Positions 50,169 to 59,366 are shown, counted from the stretch's first letter. The stretch is DNA of 64,000 nt from Glycomyces sp. L485 (GCF_022548875.1 NZ_JAKZEW010000002.1:62898-126897), one strand, 5' to 3'. Made by a program: numbers and translations. The notes: a model not told the origin generated them from the letters alone.

Positions 50169-51701
50169 ATGAAACGGCGCAAGGCATTGAAGTGGACCCT
50201 CATCGGCGTCGGCGGCGGCGTCGGAGCCCTGGTCCTCGGCGGCGGCGGCACGATCGCCTACCTCTACGGCAACGCGAAGCTCGACACCGTCGGCGAGGTC
50301 GACTTCGACAACCCCCTGGGCATCCCCCCGCTGGCCGAATCCGAGACGGACGCCTCGGGCACGCGAGTGTTCAACCTGTCCGTACGGGCCGGAGCGACCC
50401 GGTTCAAAGAGGGCGGGGCGACGAGCACGTGGGGCGTCAACGGCGACTTCCTGGGGCCGACGATCCGAGCCGGGCGCGGCGAGGAGGTCGCGTTCTCCGT
50501 CCATAACGGACTCGATGAGGCGACGTCGATCCACTGGCACGGCATGCACCTGCCGGCGGTCATGGACGGCGGTCCTCACCAGTGGATCGGACCCGGCGGC
50601 GAGTGGCTTCCACAGTGGACGATCGACCAGCCAGCGGCGACGCTCTGGTACCACCCGCACCCGCACGGGCAGACCGGCCGCCACGTCTACCGGGGCCTGG
50701 CCGGCATGTTCATCATCGACGACGAGGAGACCGGCGCGCTCAACCTGCCCGGCGAGTACGGCGTCGACGACGTCCCGCTCATCGTGCAGGACCGGAAGTT
50801 CGACGGCGGCAACCAGTTCGACGAGTCCGCGTCGTTCATGAGCACCCAGGGCGTCATCGGCGACGAGATCCTCGTCAACGGCACGCTCGGCCCCTACTTC
50901 GACGTGACGACCAGGCTGGTGCGCCTGCGGCTGCTGAACGGCTCGAACTCGCGGCTGTACAACTTCGGGTTCTCCGACGACCGGCGCTTCTCGCTCATCG
51001 GCACCGACGGCGGGCTGCTGCCCGAGGCTTGGGAGACCGACCGGCTCCAGCTCTCGCCCGGCGAGCGGGCCGAGGTCGTGGTGGCGTTCGAGCCGGGCGA
51101 GACGGTCGATCTGCGGTCATACCCGGCGCGCTTCGGTTACACCGGGCCGCTGGCGCGTCTCAACGGAGCCGAGGACCGGCTCGACATCCTCCGGTTCCGG
51201 GCCCCGGGGACGCTGGCCGACGAGACCGAGATCCCGGCGGCGATGGGCGCCGCGCCGGACGTGGACGGGGACGAGGTCGCCGAGGAGCGCTCCTTCGAGC
51301 TCTCGGGGTTCAACTCGATCAACGGCGAGCAGATGGACCCCGGGCGCATCGATTTCGGGGTGCGGGAGGGCACCGCGGAAGTGTGGGAGGTGACGAACAA
51401 CGACGGCTTCATGCACAACTTCCACGTCCACGACGTGCAGTTCCAGGTGTTGTCGGTGGACGGGCAGGAGCCGCCGCCGTTTCTGCGCGGATGGAAGGAC
51501 ACGGTGCAGCTGGTGCCACAGGAGCGGTACCGGCTGGCGATGCGGTTCACCGGGTACACCGACCCGAACCTGCCGTACATGTTCCACTGCCACATCCTGG
51601 TCCACGAGGACTCCGGGATGATGGGCCAGTTCGTGGTCTTGGGCGAGGGCGAGCGGATCGGCACCGTCCCCGAAGGCGGCGTCGGCCACGGTCACCCCTG
51701 A
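50169..51701 (+). CDS. multicopper oxidase (three-domain, CueO/CotA type)
   Basis: 510 aa. N-terminal membrane anchor (WTLIGVGGGVGALVLGG). All copper motifs are present: IHWHGMH, WYHPHPHGQT, MHNFHVHD and FHCHILVHEDSGMM, giving the T1 and trinuclear sites, with Met as axial T1 ligand. It oxidises phenols or metal ions such as Cu(I) or Mn(II) and reduces oxygen to water outside the membrane. It is followed by an inverted repeat. Confidence 0.9.
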   Translation: MKRRKALKWTLIGVGGGVGALVLGGGGTIAYLYGNAKLDTVGEVDFDNPLGIPPLAESETDASGTRVFNLSVRAGATRFKEGGATSTWGVNGDFLGPTIRAGRGEEVAFSVHNGLDEATSIHWHGMHLPAVMDGGPHQWIGPGGEWLPQWTIDQPAATLWYHPHPHGQTGRHVYRGLAGMFIIDDEETGALNLPGEYGVDDVPLIVQDRKFDGGNQFDESASFMSTQGVIGDEILVNGTLGPYFDVTTRLVRLRLLNGSNSRLYNFGFSDDRRFSLIGTDGGLLPEAWETDRLQLSPGERAEVVVAFEPGETVDLRSYPARFGYTGPLARLNGAEDRLDILRFRAPGTLADETEIPAAMGAAPDVDGDEVAEERSFELSGFNSINGEQMDPGRIDFGVREGTAEVWEVTNNDGFMHNFHVHDVQFQVLSVDGQEPPPFLRGWKDTVQLVPQERYRLAMRFTGYTDPNLPYMFHCHILVHEDSGMMGQFVVLGEGERIGTVPEGGVGHGHP

Positions 51702-51727
51702 TCCTATAGGATATTTCCTATAGGATC
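51700..51727. terminator. AT-rich inverted repeat after the oxidase
   Basis: GATCCTATAGGA and TCCTATAGGATC (12 bp, perfect) around TATT, overlapping the oxidase stop. Each arm is itself almost palindromic. It could be a terminator or a regulator site; the low GC is unusual here. Confidence 0.5.
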
Positions 51728-51844
51728 TTGGTGGAGGTCCGGCCGGTCCGCAGGCACCGGCGGCCGGAACCCGAACCGTCGCGCCCCCGAGTCACGATTG
51801 AATCGGGGGTTCCCAAAGGTCCGATTTGAAGGCCCGCGCCGGAT

Positions 51845-53017
51845 TCAGGAGTATTGCTCCGCCGCCAGCGCCGCGGCCTGCGCGATCACGACCTTCACCG
51901 GGCGGCCCAGCGCCGCCGCGGCCGCCACCGCGTCCTCGTACTCCACCGACGCGTTCACCACCTCGCCGTCCTCGACGGCGATCTTCACACCGATGTCGCA
52001 GCCGTCGACCGTCACCGAGGCGTACCGGCGCTCCAGCGCGAACTTGTCGATCTCGTAGGAGCGCATGCCGATCGTCGTCGTGTGCCGCACCAGCGCCGAC
52101 CGGACCCCGGCCACCTTCTCCGCCCGGCACAGCACATGCACCGTGTGCGCGGGGCGGCCCTTCTTCATCAGGATCGGCGTCAACCACGCGTCCGACGCCC
52201 CGGCCTCCAGCAGCGCCGCCAGCGCCGCCGGCCACAGTCTCGGATCCAGGTCGTCCACGTTCGTCTCGATGACGACCGGTCTCGGCGCCGCCCCCGCGAC
52301 CTCCCGGCCGACCACCATCCGCAGCAGGTTCGCCCGCTCGGCCGGGTCGCGCCCGCCCGCGCCGACACCGATCGCCTCCACGACCATCTCCGGCATCGTC
52401 CCGAAGGCGTCCGCGCTCGCGGCGATGATCGCCGCGCCCGTCGGCGTGCACGCCTCGTACGGCACCGCCCCCACCGTCGGGGCCTCGGCGTCGGCCAGGA
52501 TCCGCAGCACCGCCGGCGCGGGCAGCGGAATCGAGCCGTGCGATCCGCGCGTCGTCCCGCCGCCGACGGTCACCGTCGACGCGGTCACCCGCTCGGCCCC
52601 GAGCGAGTCGAGTCCGGCTGCGGCACCGATGATGTCGGCGATCGAGTCGAGCGCGCCCACCTCGTGGAAATGCACGTCGTCGACGTCGATGCCGTGCGAC
52701 GACGACTCGGCCGCCGCGAGCCTGGCGAACGCGTCGAGCGCCCTCGCCTTGATCCCCTCGCCCAGCCCGGAACCCTCGATCATGCCGCGGATCGCCCGCC
52801 AGCGCCGGTCGACCTCCACCACGGGCGCCTCGACGTCGACCTTGACGCCGGCCAGGCCGTGGCGCTTCACCGTGGTCGACCTCAAGCGGACCTCCTCGAC
52901 GCCGAGGGCGTCCACCGCCTGCTGCATGACCGCCAGATCGACGCCCGCGCCCACCAGGGCGCCCAGGAACATGTCACCGCTCGCGCCCGCCGAGCAGTCC
53001 AACCAGGCGACCGTCAC
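51845..53017 (-). CDS. larC: nickel pincer cofactor biosynthesis protein LarC
   Basis: 390 aa, full length and unsplit. LDCSAGASGDMFLGALVGAG at the start, VDDVHFHEVGALDSIADIIG, ACTPTGAAIIAA and ETNVDDLDPRLWPA are LarC blocks. LarC uses CTP to insert nickel into the pyridinium dithio-acid cofactor of lactate racemase-type enzymes. GTG start overlaps the larB stop. larE and larA are not in the window. Confidence 0.9.
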   Translation of the reverse strand: MTVAWLDCSAGASGDMFLGALVGAGVDLAVMQQAVDALGVEEVRLRSTTVKRHGLAGVKVDVEAPVVEVDRRWRAIRGMIEGSGLGEGIKARALDAFARLAAAESSSHGIDVDDVHFHEVGALDSIADIIGAAAGLDSLGAERVTASTVTVGGGTTRGSHGSIPLPAPAVLRILADAEAPTVGAVPYEACTPTGAAIIAASADAFGTMPEMVVEAIGVGAGGRDPAERANLLRMVVGREVAGAAPRPVVIETNVDDLDPRLWPAALAALLEAGASDAWLTPILMKKGRPAHTVHVLCRAEKVAGVRSALVRHTTTIGMRSYEIDKFALERRYASVTVDGCDIGVKIAVEDGEVVNASVEYEDAVAAAAALGRPVKVVIAQAAALAAEQYS

Positions 53018-53700
53018 CGCTCGGCCTTCACGTTCAGGATCCGCGCCGCGGCCATCGCCGCGCCGAAACCGTTGTCGATGTTCACCACCGTCACCCCCGG
53101 CGAACAGGAGTTCAGCATCGTCAGCAGCGGCGCGAGCCCGCCGAAGGCCGCCCCGTAGCCGACCGATGTCGGCACTGCGATCACCGGAGCGCCCACCAGG
53201 CCCGCCACCACGCTCGGCAGCGCCCCGTCCATGCCCGCCACGACGATCACGCACGCCGCCTCCCGCAGCTCCGGAACCTTGTCCAGGAGCCGGTGCAGGC
53301 CCGCGACCCCGACGTCCGCGATGAGCCGGGTGTCCAGCCCGCTCGCGCGCGCGACCAGCTCAGCCTCTCGCGCCACCGGCAGGTCCGACGTGCCTGCGCA
53401 CACCACCGCCACCGGCCCCGTCTCCGGCTCGGGGAATTCGCCGATCGCCGCGACGCCCCGGTCGCACACCGCCTCGTCCCCGAAGGCCTCCTTCACCTGC
53501 GCGACGCACGCCTCGTCGCACCGGGTGGCGATCGCCACCCGGCCCGGGTGGGACTCTCGGAGCGCACGGAGCGCGCCGACCACCTGGTCGGGCGTCTTGC
53601 CGGCCGCGAAGACCGCTTCGGCCGCGCCGGTGCGCGCCAGGCGGCCCGTGTCGATCTTGGCCCAGCCCAGATCCGTATATCCCTGCTCGTCGTACTGCAC
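53014..53700 (-). CDS. larB: nickel pincer cofactor biosynthesis protein LarB
   Basis: 228 aa. LGWAKIDTGRLARTGAAEAV, FAAGKTPDQVVGALRAL at the start and an AIR-carboxylase-like C-terminus (VVCAGTSDLPVAREAELVAR, GMDGALPSVVAGLVGAPVIA, VPTSVGYGAAFGGLAPLLTM). LarB carboxylates and hydrolyses nicotinic acid adenine dinucleotide, the first step of the cofactor pathway. GTG 53700 is chosen for the upstream GAGG; an ATG at 53735 is possible. Divergent from the phosphodiesterase gene. Confidence 0.9.
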   Translation of the reverse strand: MQYDEQGYTDLGWAKIDTGRLARTGAAEAVFAAGKTPDQVVGALRALRESHPGRVAIATRCDEACVAQVKEAFGDEAVCDRGVAAIGEFPEPETGPVAVVCAGTSDLPVAREAELVARASGLDTRLIADVGVAGLHRLLDKVPELREAACVIVVAGMDGALPSVVAGLVGAPVIAVPTSVGYGAAFGGLAPLLTMLNSCSPGVTVVNIDNGFGAAMAAARILNVKAER

Positions 53701-53739
53701 TCCACGATCCTCGCATCCAGCACAAGTTATCGTCATGGT

Positions 53740-54471
53740 GTGTCCCAACCGCTGATCATCGCCCACCGGGGCGCGAACGAGCTCTTCCCGGAGCACTCGC
53801 TGGCCGCGTACAGGCAGGCGATCGTCGAAGGCGCCGACGGCTTCGAATTCGATCTCAGGCTCACCGCCGACGGCCACCTCGTGCTCCACCACGACCGCAC
53901 CGTCAAACGCACCTCCGACGGCAAGGGCGCCGTATCCGACCTCACGCTCGCGCAGCTGCGCGAGTTCAACTTCGCGGCGCTGCGTCCCGACTGCGGCGCC
54001 GATCCCGAAGCCGCCCTCATCCCGACCGTCGAGGACCTCTTCGGCCTCGTCGTCGACTCCGGCAAGGACCTCAAGCTCCTCATCGAGGCCAAGCACCCTT
54101 CCAGGTTCGGGCCGCGCCTGGAGATGCGGCTGTGGGAGACGCTGCGCCGGTGGCCAGGGCTCGACGTCACCGTCATGTCCTTCTCGCGCGCGGCCTTGAA
54201 GACCTGGCGCGAGCTCGATCACGGCACGCCCCTGGTGTGGATCTTCGAATACCCGTTCCGTCGCCCGCCCGAGGGCGTGCAGGCGCTCAGCGCGAAGGTC
54301 GACTACGTCGACTCGGCCCCGACGTTCATCGACCGCACGCACGATCAGGGCTACGAGGCCTACGTGTGGACCGTCAACGACGCCGAGACCGCCCTGAAGG
54401 TGGCCGGCGCCGGAGCCGACCTGTTCTTCACCGACCGGCCGGCCGCGATGCGGGAAGCGCTCGCCGTCTGA
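53740..54471 (+). CDS. glycerophosphodiester phosphodiesterase
   Basis: 243 aa, cytoplasmic. IIAHRGANELFPEHSLAAYR (catalytic His, Arg), GADGFEFDLRLTADGHLVLH HD (Glu/Asp metal ligands and second His) and the C-terminal YVWTVNDAETALKVAGAGAD, LFFTDRP are GDPD hallmarks. It cleaves glycerophosphodiesters to glycerol-3-phosphate and an alcohol. GTG 53740; the short spacing to the divergent larB suggests a compact, perhaps leaderless promoter. Confidence 0.9.
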   Translation: MSQPLIIAHRGANELFPEHSLAAYRQAIVEGADGFEFDLRLTADGHLVLHHDRTVKRTSDGKGAVSDLTLAQLREFNFAALRPDCGADPEAALIPTVEDLFGLVVDSGKDLKLLIEAKHPSRFGPRLEMRLWETLRRWPGLDVTVMSFSRAALKTWRELDHGTPLVWIFEYPFRRPPEGVQALSAKVDYVDSAPTFIDRTHDQGYEAYVWTVNDAETALKVAGAGADLFFTDRPAAMREALAV

Positions 54472-54582
54472 GGGGAGCGGAGACGGACCCGGGGTCCGTC
54501 CGTAATGCTGGCGTCAAGTCGAGGTAACAGGTAGGTTGCTGTATAGCTTTCGATGGTGCGGACCACGGGTGGGGAGGGGGTC

Positions 54583-55080
54583 ATGATGCCAGCGGCGACA
54601 CCGGCGCCCGAGCGGCTCCGCGTCCCCCATCAAGCGGGCGCCCCCACCATCGTCCGCCGATGGCTGCGCGAATCCCTGCCCCACCTGCCCGACGACGTCC
54701 GCGACGACCTGCTCGTGTGCGCCACCGAGCTCGTCTCCAACGCCGTGCGCCACGCCAGGCCGCTGCCGGCCGGGGACCTGTGCGTCACCTGCATCGTCGG
54801 GCCGCGCGACGTCGAGGTCCGCGTCGTCGACGGCGGCTCGGTCACCCAGCCCCACGTGTGCTCCATCAACCTCGACTCCGCCCATGGCCGGGGCATGTTC
54901 ATCGTGTCCAAACTGTCCGCCGTCTGGGGCGCGAAGTCGCTCGACGACGGCACACAGGAGGTCTGGGCGCGAATCCCCGTACGCTTAGGCGCGTGTCGAA
55001 GCGTCCGCTCATCCTCGACCTGGTCCTCTACGGCACCGCCGCACTGTTCGCCGGCGCCACCGCGCTGTGGACGACGCTGA
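54583..55080 (+). CDS. HATPase-type anti-sigma regulatory protein
   Basis: 165 aa in frame. RsbW-like ATPase: VRRWLRESLPHLPDDVRDDL, N-box CATELVSNAVRHA, VRVVDGGSVTQP and GRGMFIVSKLSAVWG. Single-domain kinases of this type bind or phosphorylate anti-sigma antagonists or act in signalling complexes. ATG 54583 follows GGGGAGGGGG. The conserved domain ends near residue 135. The last ~30 residues run antiphase through the start of the next gene (88-base overlap). Confidence 0.75.
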   Translation: MMPAATPAPERLRVPHQAGAPTIVRRWLRESLPHLPDDVRDDLLVCATELVSNAVRHARPLPAGDLCVTCIVGPRDVEVRVVDGGSVTQPHVCSINLDSAHGRGMFIVSKLSAVWGAKSLDDGTQEVWARIPVRLGACRSVRSSSTWSSTAPPHCSPAPPRCGRR

Positions 55081-56264
55081 CCCCGCACGAGCACTGGGGC
55101 GCTGTCGCCTTCGGCGGGTACGCCTCCGCCGCGTTCGTCGCCGCGGTCCTGCTCATGCAGTTCGGCGCCTCCTGGCTGAAACGGGCGCTCGTCGCCGGCG
55201 CCACCGGCATCGCCGTCGTCGCGATTCCCCTGGTGGCGCAGGCGATCGAGCGGGCGAACGGGGCCACCGGCCGGGCCCAGGAGGAGGTCCTCGTGGTCGA
55301 GGGCTCCGGGCGGCGGCTGCTCGACACCGGCAGCCCCTACCTCCACGCCGACGCCATCGCGGGCATGGCCGACCCGGTCCTCGGCTACAACCCGTACCAG
55401 CCGGGCATGGCCGTGTTCGGGCTGCCGTCGGCGCTGTTCGGTCACCACTGGTGGACCGACGCCCGCGTCTACTTCCTGCTGGCGACGCTCGCGTGCCTGG
55501 CCGCGGCGCTGCGGCTGCTGAGCGAGCACGCCGGGAAGGGCACGCTGCTGCGCGCCCTCCAGGTCAGTGTCGTCTTCCCGGTGTGCGCCTTGACGTTCGT
55601 GACCGGCGGCGACGACATGCCAGTGGTCGGGCTGATGGTGCTGGCGCTGGCGTTCTGCGCGAGCGGGCGCCCGCTCGGGGCCGGGCTCGCGATCGGCACG
55701 GCCGGCGCGCTCAAGCTGTTCGCCTGGCCCGTCGCCGTGGTGCTCGCGTTCCTGGTCTGGCGCCGGTTCGGCGCGCAGGCGTCACCGTTCGGCGCCTTGC
55801 GCCGGTACCTGCTCGGCTTCGCCGTCCCGGTGGCGGCGACGATGGTTCCGGTGCTGCTCCTCGACGCGCGCGGCTTCTTCGACAACGTGATCGCGTTCGG
55901 CCTCGGCCACGGCGTGGTCGAGTCCCCGGCGCAGTCGCCGCTGCCGGGTTTCCTTGTGGCGCGGTATGTGCCCGGCGGCGAGCTGTTGGCCCCGGTGCTG
56001 CTGGGGTCGGCCGCGCTGGTGATCGCGGTGCTGCTGTGGACTCGTCCGCCGGCGACGGCCGCGTCGGCGGCGCTGTGGTCGGCCGCCGGGCTGTCGGCTG
56101 CGTTCTTGCTCATGCCGTCGACGCGGTTCGGCTATCTGCTCTATCCGGTCGTGCTGCTGGGGTGGTGGCTGCCGCTGCGGGACGCGGCGGCGACGGCGGC
56201 GGAGCAGCTGAGCGACGGCGCCGAGAGTCCGGGGCCGTCGCTGGCCGTGGAGTGGTGGCGTTGA
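54993..56264 (+). CDS. DUF2029/GT87-like membrane glycosyltransferase
   Basis: 423 aa with about eleven membrane helices. YNPYQPGMAVFGLPSALFGH and VTGGDDMPVVGLMVLALAFC form the luminal loop regions, and PSTRFGYLLYPVVLLGWWLP lies near the C-terminus. The layout is that of polyprenyl-phosphate-mannose-dependent alpha-1,2-mannosyltransferases of actinobacteria. The acceptor would be a lipoglycan or glycoprotein. GTG 54993. Confidence 0.7.
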   Translation: MSKRPLILDLVLYGTAALFAGATALWTTLTPHEHWGAVAFGGYASAAFVAAVLLMQFGASWLKRALVAGATGIAVVAIPLVAQAIERANGATGRAQEEVLVVEGSGRRLLDTGSPYLHADAIAGMADPVLGYNPYQPGMAVFGLPSALFGHHWWTDARVYFLLATLACLAAALRLLSEHAGKGTLLRALQVSVVFPVCALTFVTGGDDMPVVGLMVLALAFCASGRPLGAGLAIGTAGALKLFAWPVAVVLAFLVWRRFGAQASPFGALRRYLLGFAVPVAATMVPVLLLDARGFFDNVIAFGLGHGVVESPAQSPLPGFLVARYVPGGELLAPVLLGSAALVIAVLLWTRPPATAASAALWSAAGLSAAFLLMPSTRFGYLLYPVVLLGWWLPLRDAAATAAEQLSDGAESPGPSLAVEWWR

Positions 56265-56352
56265 CGTCTGTCGTTGGGGCCGTGGCGGGTCGGACCAGGT
56301 GCGCTTTCGCGTCGAATTAGCGGATCGCGACGTTTGCATGTACGGTTTCGCC

Positions 56353-56640
56353 ATGGATCTCACCTGTCCGAAATGCGGCGCGATGATGCGCCAGTACGAA
56401 CGGAATCGCGTCACGGTCGACCAGTGCACCGAGTGCCGGGGGATCTTCCTCGACCGGGGCGAGTTGGATCACCTGCTGGACGCCGAGGCCGCGTTCAACG
56501 CGCCGCGGGGGGCGCCGGTGGCGCCGGCTCCGCAGCAGTACCGGGATGATCGCCGCTACGACGACCACCGCGGCCGGGACGACTACCACTACAAGAAAAA
56601 GAAGAAGCGCTCGCTGTTCGCGGAGCTCTTCGACGACTGA
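56353..56640 (+). CDS. zf-TFIIB family zinc protein
   Basis: 95 aa. LTCPKCGAMMRQYERNRVTV followed by DQCTECRGIFLDRGELDHLL gives the CxxC...CxxC zinc site and the GIFLDRGEL motif of this family. The tail is polar with a K-rich stretch (DYHYKKKKKRSLFAELFDD). ATG 56353 used; ATG 56338 possible. Convergent with dnaB. Confidence 0.8.
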   Translation: MDLTCPKCGAMMRQYERNRVTVDQCTECRGIFLDRGELDHLLDAEAAFNAPRGAPVAPAPQQYRDDRRYDDHRGRDDYHYKKKKKRSLFAELFDD

Positions 56641-56655
56641 CGCCGGGAGGCCGCC

Positions 56656-58101
56656 CTACACGGCCATGTCGACGAAGCGCGACAGGTGCAGTTGGGCGGC
56701 GACGGTGATGGTGTCGGTGGCGCCGTTGCGGTGCTTCGCGACGATGAAGTCGGCCTCGCCGGCGCGCGGGGACTCCTTGTCGTAGTAGTCGTCGCGGTGC
56801 AGCAGGATGACCACGTCCGCATCCTGCTCCAAACTGCCGCTTTCACGCAGGTCGGACAGCTGCGGGCGCTTGTCGGTGCGCTGCTCGGGGCCTCGGTTGA
56901 GCTGTGCGACAGCGATGACCGGGCATTCGATCTCCTTGGCGAGCAGTTTGAGCCCACGGCTGATCTCGGAGACCTCCTGCTGCCTCGACTCGGTCTTCTT
57001 CGGCGAGGTCATCAGCTGGAGGTAGTCGACGACCATGAGTTTGAGGTCGTGGCGCTGCTTGAGTCGGCGGGCCTTGGCGCGGATCTCCATCATCGTCATC
57101 GACGCGGTGTCGTCGACGAACAGCGGCGCTTCGGAGATGTCTCCCATGCGCTTGGCCAGGCGCGTCCAGTCGTCGTCGGACAGGTCGCCCGAACGCAGGA
57201 CGTGCATGGGCACGCGGGTCTCGGCCGACAGCAGGCGCATGACGATTTCGAGCTTGCTCATCTCGAGGCTGAACAGCGCGGCGGCGTGCCGGTGATGCAG
57301 AGAAGCATGCCTCATGAAGTCCATCGCGGCGGTGGACTTGCCGAGGCCGGGGCGGCCGGCGACGATGATGAGCTGGCCGGCCTGGAGGCCCGACAGAAGC
57401 CGGTCGAGGTCGGCGAAACCTGTGGGGATGCCGGTCATGACGCCCTGGTTGGCGCCGATGGCCTCGATCTCGTCCATGGCCGGCTGGAGCAGGTCGGACA
57501 GGATCGAGAAGTCCTCGTTCTCGCGTTTGTCGGTGACGTCGTAGACGGCCTGCTGGGAGAGGTCGACGAGGTCGTCGATGTCTCGCCCGCCCTGGCCGCC
57601 GCCGTAGCCGTACTGGACCACCTTCGTGCCGGCTTCGATGAGGCGGCGCAGGATCGCCTTGTCCTTGACGATGCGGGCGTAGTAGCCGGCGTTGGCGGCC
57701 GTGGGCACCGCGTCGAGCAGGTCGTGCAGGTAGGGTCCGCCGCCGATCTTCGCGAGGTCGCCGGAGTCGGCGAGCGCGGCGGCGATGGTGACCGCGTCGG
57801 CGGGCTCGCCGTTGCCGAACTTGTCGGTGATGGCGTCGAAGATGATGCCGTGGCTGGGCTTGTAGAAGTCCCCCGATTTGAGGGTTTCGACGACGTCGGC
57901 GATGGCGTCCTTGCTCATGAGCATGCCGCCGAGGACGGACTGCTCGGCCGCGAGGTCTTGGGGCGGGGTGCGCTCGTACGTGCGGGCGCCGCCGCCTCCG
58001 AACGGGTCGTCGGACGGTGGCGAGTCGAAGTAGGAGCCGTTCTGGGCTCTCGCGCCGTTCGAGCCGCGCGAGTAGGCGCCCTCCGTGGACACGTCGGCCA
58101 T
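56656..58101 (-). CDS. dnaB: replicative DNA helicase DnaB
   Basis: 481 aa. N-terminal primase-interaction domain (PPQDLAAEQSVLGGMLMSKD) and RecA-like helicase domain with Walker A IIVAGRPGLGKSTAAMDFMR and Walker B LMVVDYLQLM. Further motifs are SEISRGLKLLAKEIECPVIA, VAQLNRGPEQRTDKRPQLSD and LRESGSLEQDADVVILLHRD. No intein interrupts it, unlike in many actinobacteria. ATG 58101. A DnaA-box array lies in its upstream region. Confidence 0.95.
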   Translation of the reverse strand: MADVSTEGAYSRGSNGARAQNGSYFDSPPSDDPFGGGGARTYERTPPQDLAAEQSVLGGMLMSKDAIADVVETLKSGDFYKPSHGIIFDAITDKFGNGEPADAVTIAAALADSGDLAKIGGGPYLHDLLDAVPTAANAGYYARIVKDKAILRRLIEAGTKVVQYGYGGGQGGRDIDDLVDLSQQAVYDVTDKRENEDFSILSDLLQPAMDEIEAIGANQGVMTGIPTGFADLDRLLSGLQAGQLIIVAGRPGLGKSTAAMDFMRHASLHHRHAAALFSLEMSKLEIVMRLLSAETRVPMHVLRSGDLSDDDWTRLAKRMGDISEAPLFVDDTASMTMMEIRAKARRLKQRHDLKLMVVDYLQLMTSPKKTESRQQEVSEISRGLKLLAKEIECPVIAVAQLNRGPEQRTDKRPQLSDLRESGSLEQDADVVILLHRDDYYDKESPRAGEADFIVAKHRNGATDTITVAAQLHLSRFVDMAV

Positions 58102-58212
58102 AACGCCCACCCCCTCAATCACCGTGCGTTCATCGGAAATCTACCGCCCGGTTGCGACCGCCCGGCGGCCTCAGTGACGCTATGTCGTTCCCGACACCGA
58201 TGCAAACGCCCC

Positions 58213-58352
58213 TGTGGACAACCTGTGGACAAGTCTGTGGAAAACCTGTGGATAACCACCTCATAGCTGTGGACAACCTGTGGACAGAAACAGAATCCTT
58301 GCTCACTTTGCGTGTGTGAGCTGTGGCTTCGTCATCCACTGCCTGTGGATGG
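58213..58352 (+). promoter_or_regulatory. phased array of seven DnaA-box-like 9-mers
   Basis: TGTGGACAA at 58213, 58224 and 58268; TGTGGAAAA at 58236; TGTGGATAA at 58247; TGTGGACAG at 58279; TGTGGATGG at 58344. All point the same way. Steps are 11, 12, 11, 21, 11 and 65 bases, so six boxes lie on one face of the helix. Reverse-complemented, TTGTCCACA and TTATCCACA are the actinobacterial and general DnaA boxes. The array fills the divergent gap upstream of dnaB. Confidence 0.8.
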
Positions 58353-58425
58353 GAAATTCTTCGTGCCAAGTTGGCATGATGGTGATGGCGGCCGCCGCCG
58401 CACCCCCGTCTGAGGAAGGCCCGCG

Positions 58426-58815
58426 ATGAGTTCGAACCCGCGCCCCGAGCGCCGCCCTCGGCTGGACCCGGACGGCGACGACCGGCCCGGTGAGCGGGCG
58501 TTCACTCCGACCCTGCTGGTGGCGCTCGCGTGGTACGTGGTGCCGGCGATCGTGTACCTGGCGTGGGTGGCGTGGCAGCCGGCGGTGGAGGCGAACTGCG
58601 TCGACACGGGTTGCGCGGCGACGGCGCGGATCTCGGCGGCGATCTCGGGCGGGTGGGCCTGGCTCGGCTCGTCGCTGACGGCGAGTCTGCTGGTCGCGGT
58701 GCTGCTGCGGCTGCCGCGCGCCGGGTGGCGGGCCGGAGTGGCCGGGACGGCGGCGGCGATCCTCGGCGCGGGGTTGGTGACGGTGGTGCTGCGGACCGCG
58801 GGATGGGTGATCTGA
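58426..58815 (+). CDS. small four-helix membrane protein
   Basis: 129 aa. Polar Arg/Asp-rich start, then FTPTLLVALAWYVVPAIVYL, an extracellular loop with two Cys (ANCVDTGCAATA), ISGGWAWLGSSLTASLLVAV and a final helix. No family recognised. Ends before the terminator of the opposing ribosomal operon. Confidence 0.6.
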   Translation: MSSNPRPERRPRLDPDGDDRPGERAFTPTLLVALAWYVVPAIVYLAWVAWQPAVEANCVDTGCAATARISAAISGGWAWLGSSLTASLLVAVLLRLPRAGWRAGVAGTAAAILGAGLVTVVLRTAGWVI

Positions 58816-58858
58816 GCGCATACCGACAGGCCACGGTTCACTCCGTGGAGGGAACGAA

Positions 58859-58894
58859 GAAGACCCGTGATCACGTATGTGATCACGGGTCTTC
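58859..58894 (-). terminator. terminator of the rpsF-ssb-rpsR-rplI operon
   Basis: GAAGACCCGTGATCAC and its exact complement (16 bp) around GTAT, 11 bases after the rplI stop. On the minus strand it is followed by a T-rich TTCGTTCC. Confidence 0.85.
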
Positions 58895-58904
58895 GCGCTC
58901 AGCG

Positions 58905-59366
58905 CTACTTCTTGCGGCGCTTGGCCGGGGTCACCTGAAGCTTGAACTTCGCGGTCACCTCCGGGTGCACCTTCACCGCGATGTCGTAGGTGCCGATGGA
59001 CTTGATCGTCCCCGGCAGCTCGACGCGGCGGCGGTCGATCTTCGGACCGCCGGCCTCGTCGACGGCCTTGACGACATCGGCCGCGGTGATCGAACCGAAC
59101 AGACGGCCGGCGTCGCCCACGCGGGCGACGATGTGCGCGTCGGTCTGCTTCAACCGATCGACCAGCGCGCGAGCCTGGTCGAGGTCGTGGACCTCGCGGG
59201 CGGCGCGGGCGCGCTGGATCGAGTCGACCTGCTTCTGACCGCCCTTGGTCCAGGCGATCGCCAGGCCCTGCGGCAGCAGGTAGTTGCGGCCGTAACCGGG
59301 CTTGACCTCGACGACGTCACCGGCCGAGCCCAGGTTGGCGACCTCATGAGTCAGGATGATCTTCAT
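58905..59366 (-). CDS. rplI: 50S ribosomal protein L9
   Basis: 153 aa. KIILTHEVANLGSAGDVVEV then GYGRNYLLPQGLAI is the L9 N-terminal signature. Long central helix and C-terminal RNA-binding domain follow. Last gene of the operon. Confidence 0.97.
   Translation of the reverse strand: MKIILTHEVANLGSAGDVVEVKPGYGRNYLLPQGLAIAWTKGGQKQVDSIQRARAAREVHDLDQARALVDRLKQTDAHIVARVGDAGRLFGSITAADVVKAVDEAGGPKIDRRRVELPGTIKSIGTYDIAVKVHPEVTAKFKLQVTPAKRRKK

Noticed and set aside
58213-58352. Chromosomal origin oriC
   Set aside because: dnaA and dnaN are not adjacent and no AT-rich unwinding region is visible; I keep it as a DnaA-binding array.
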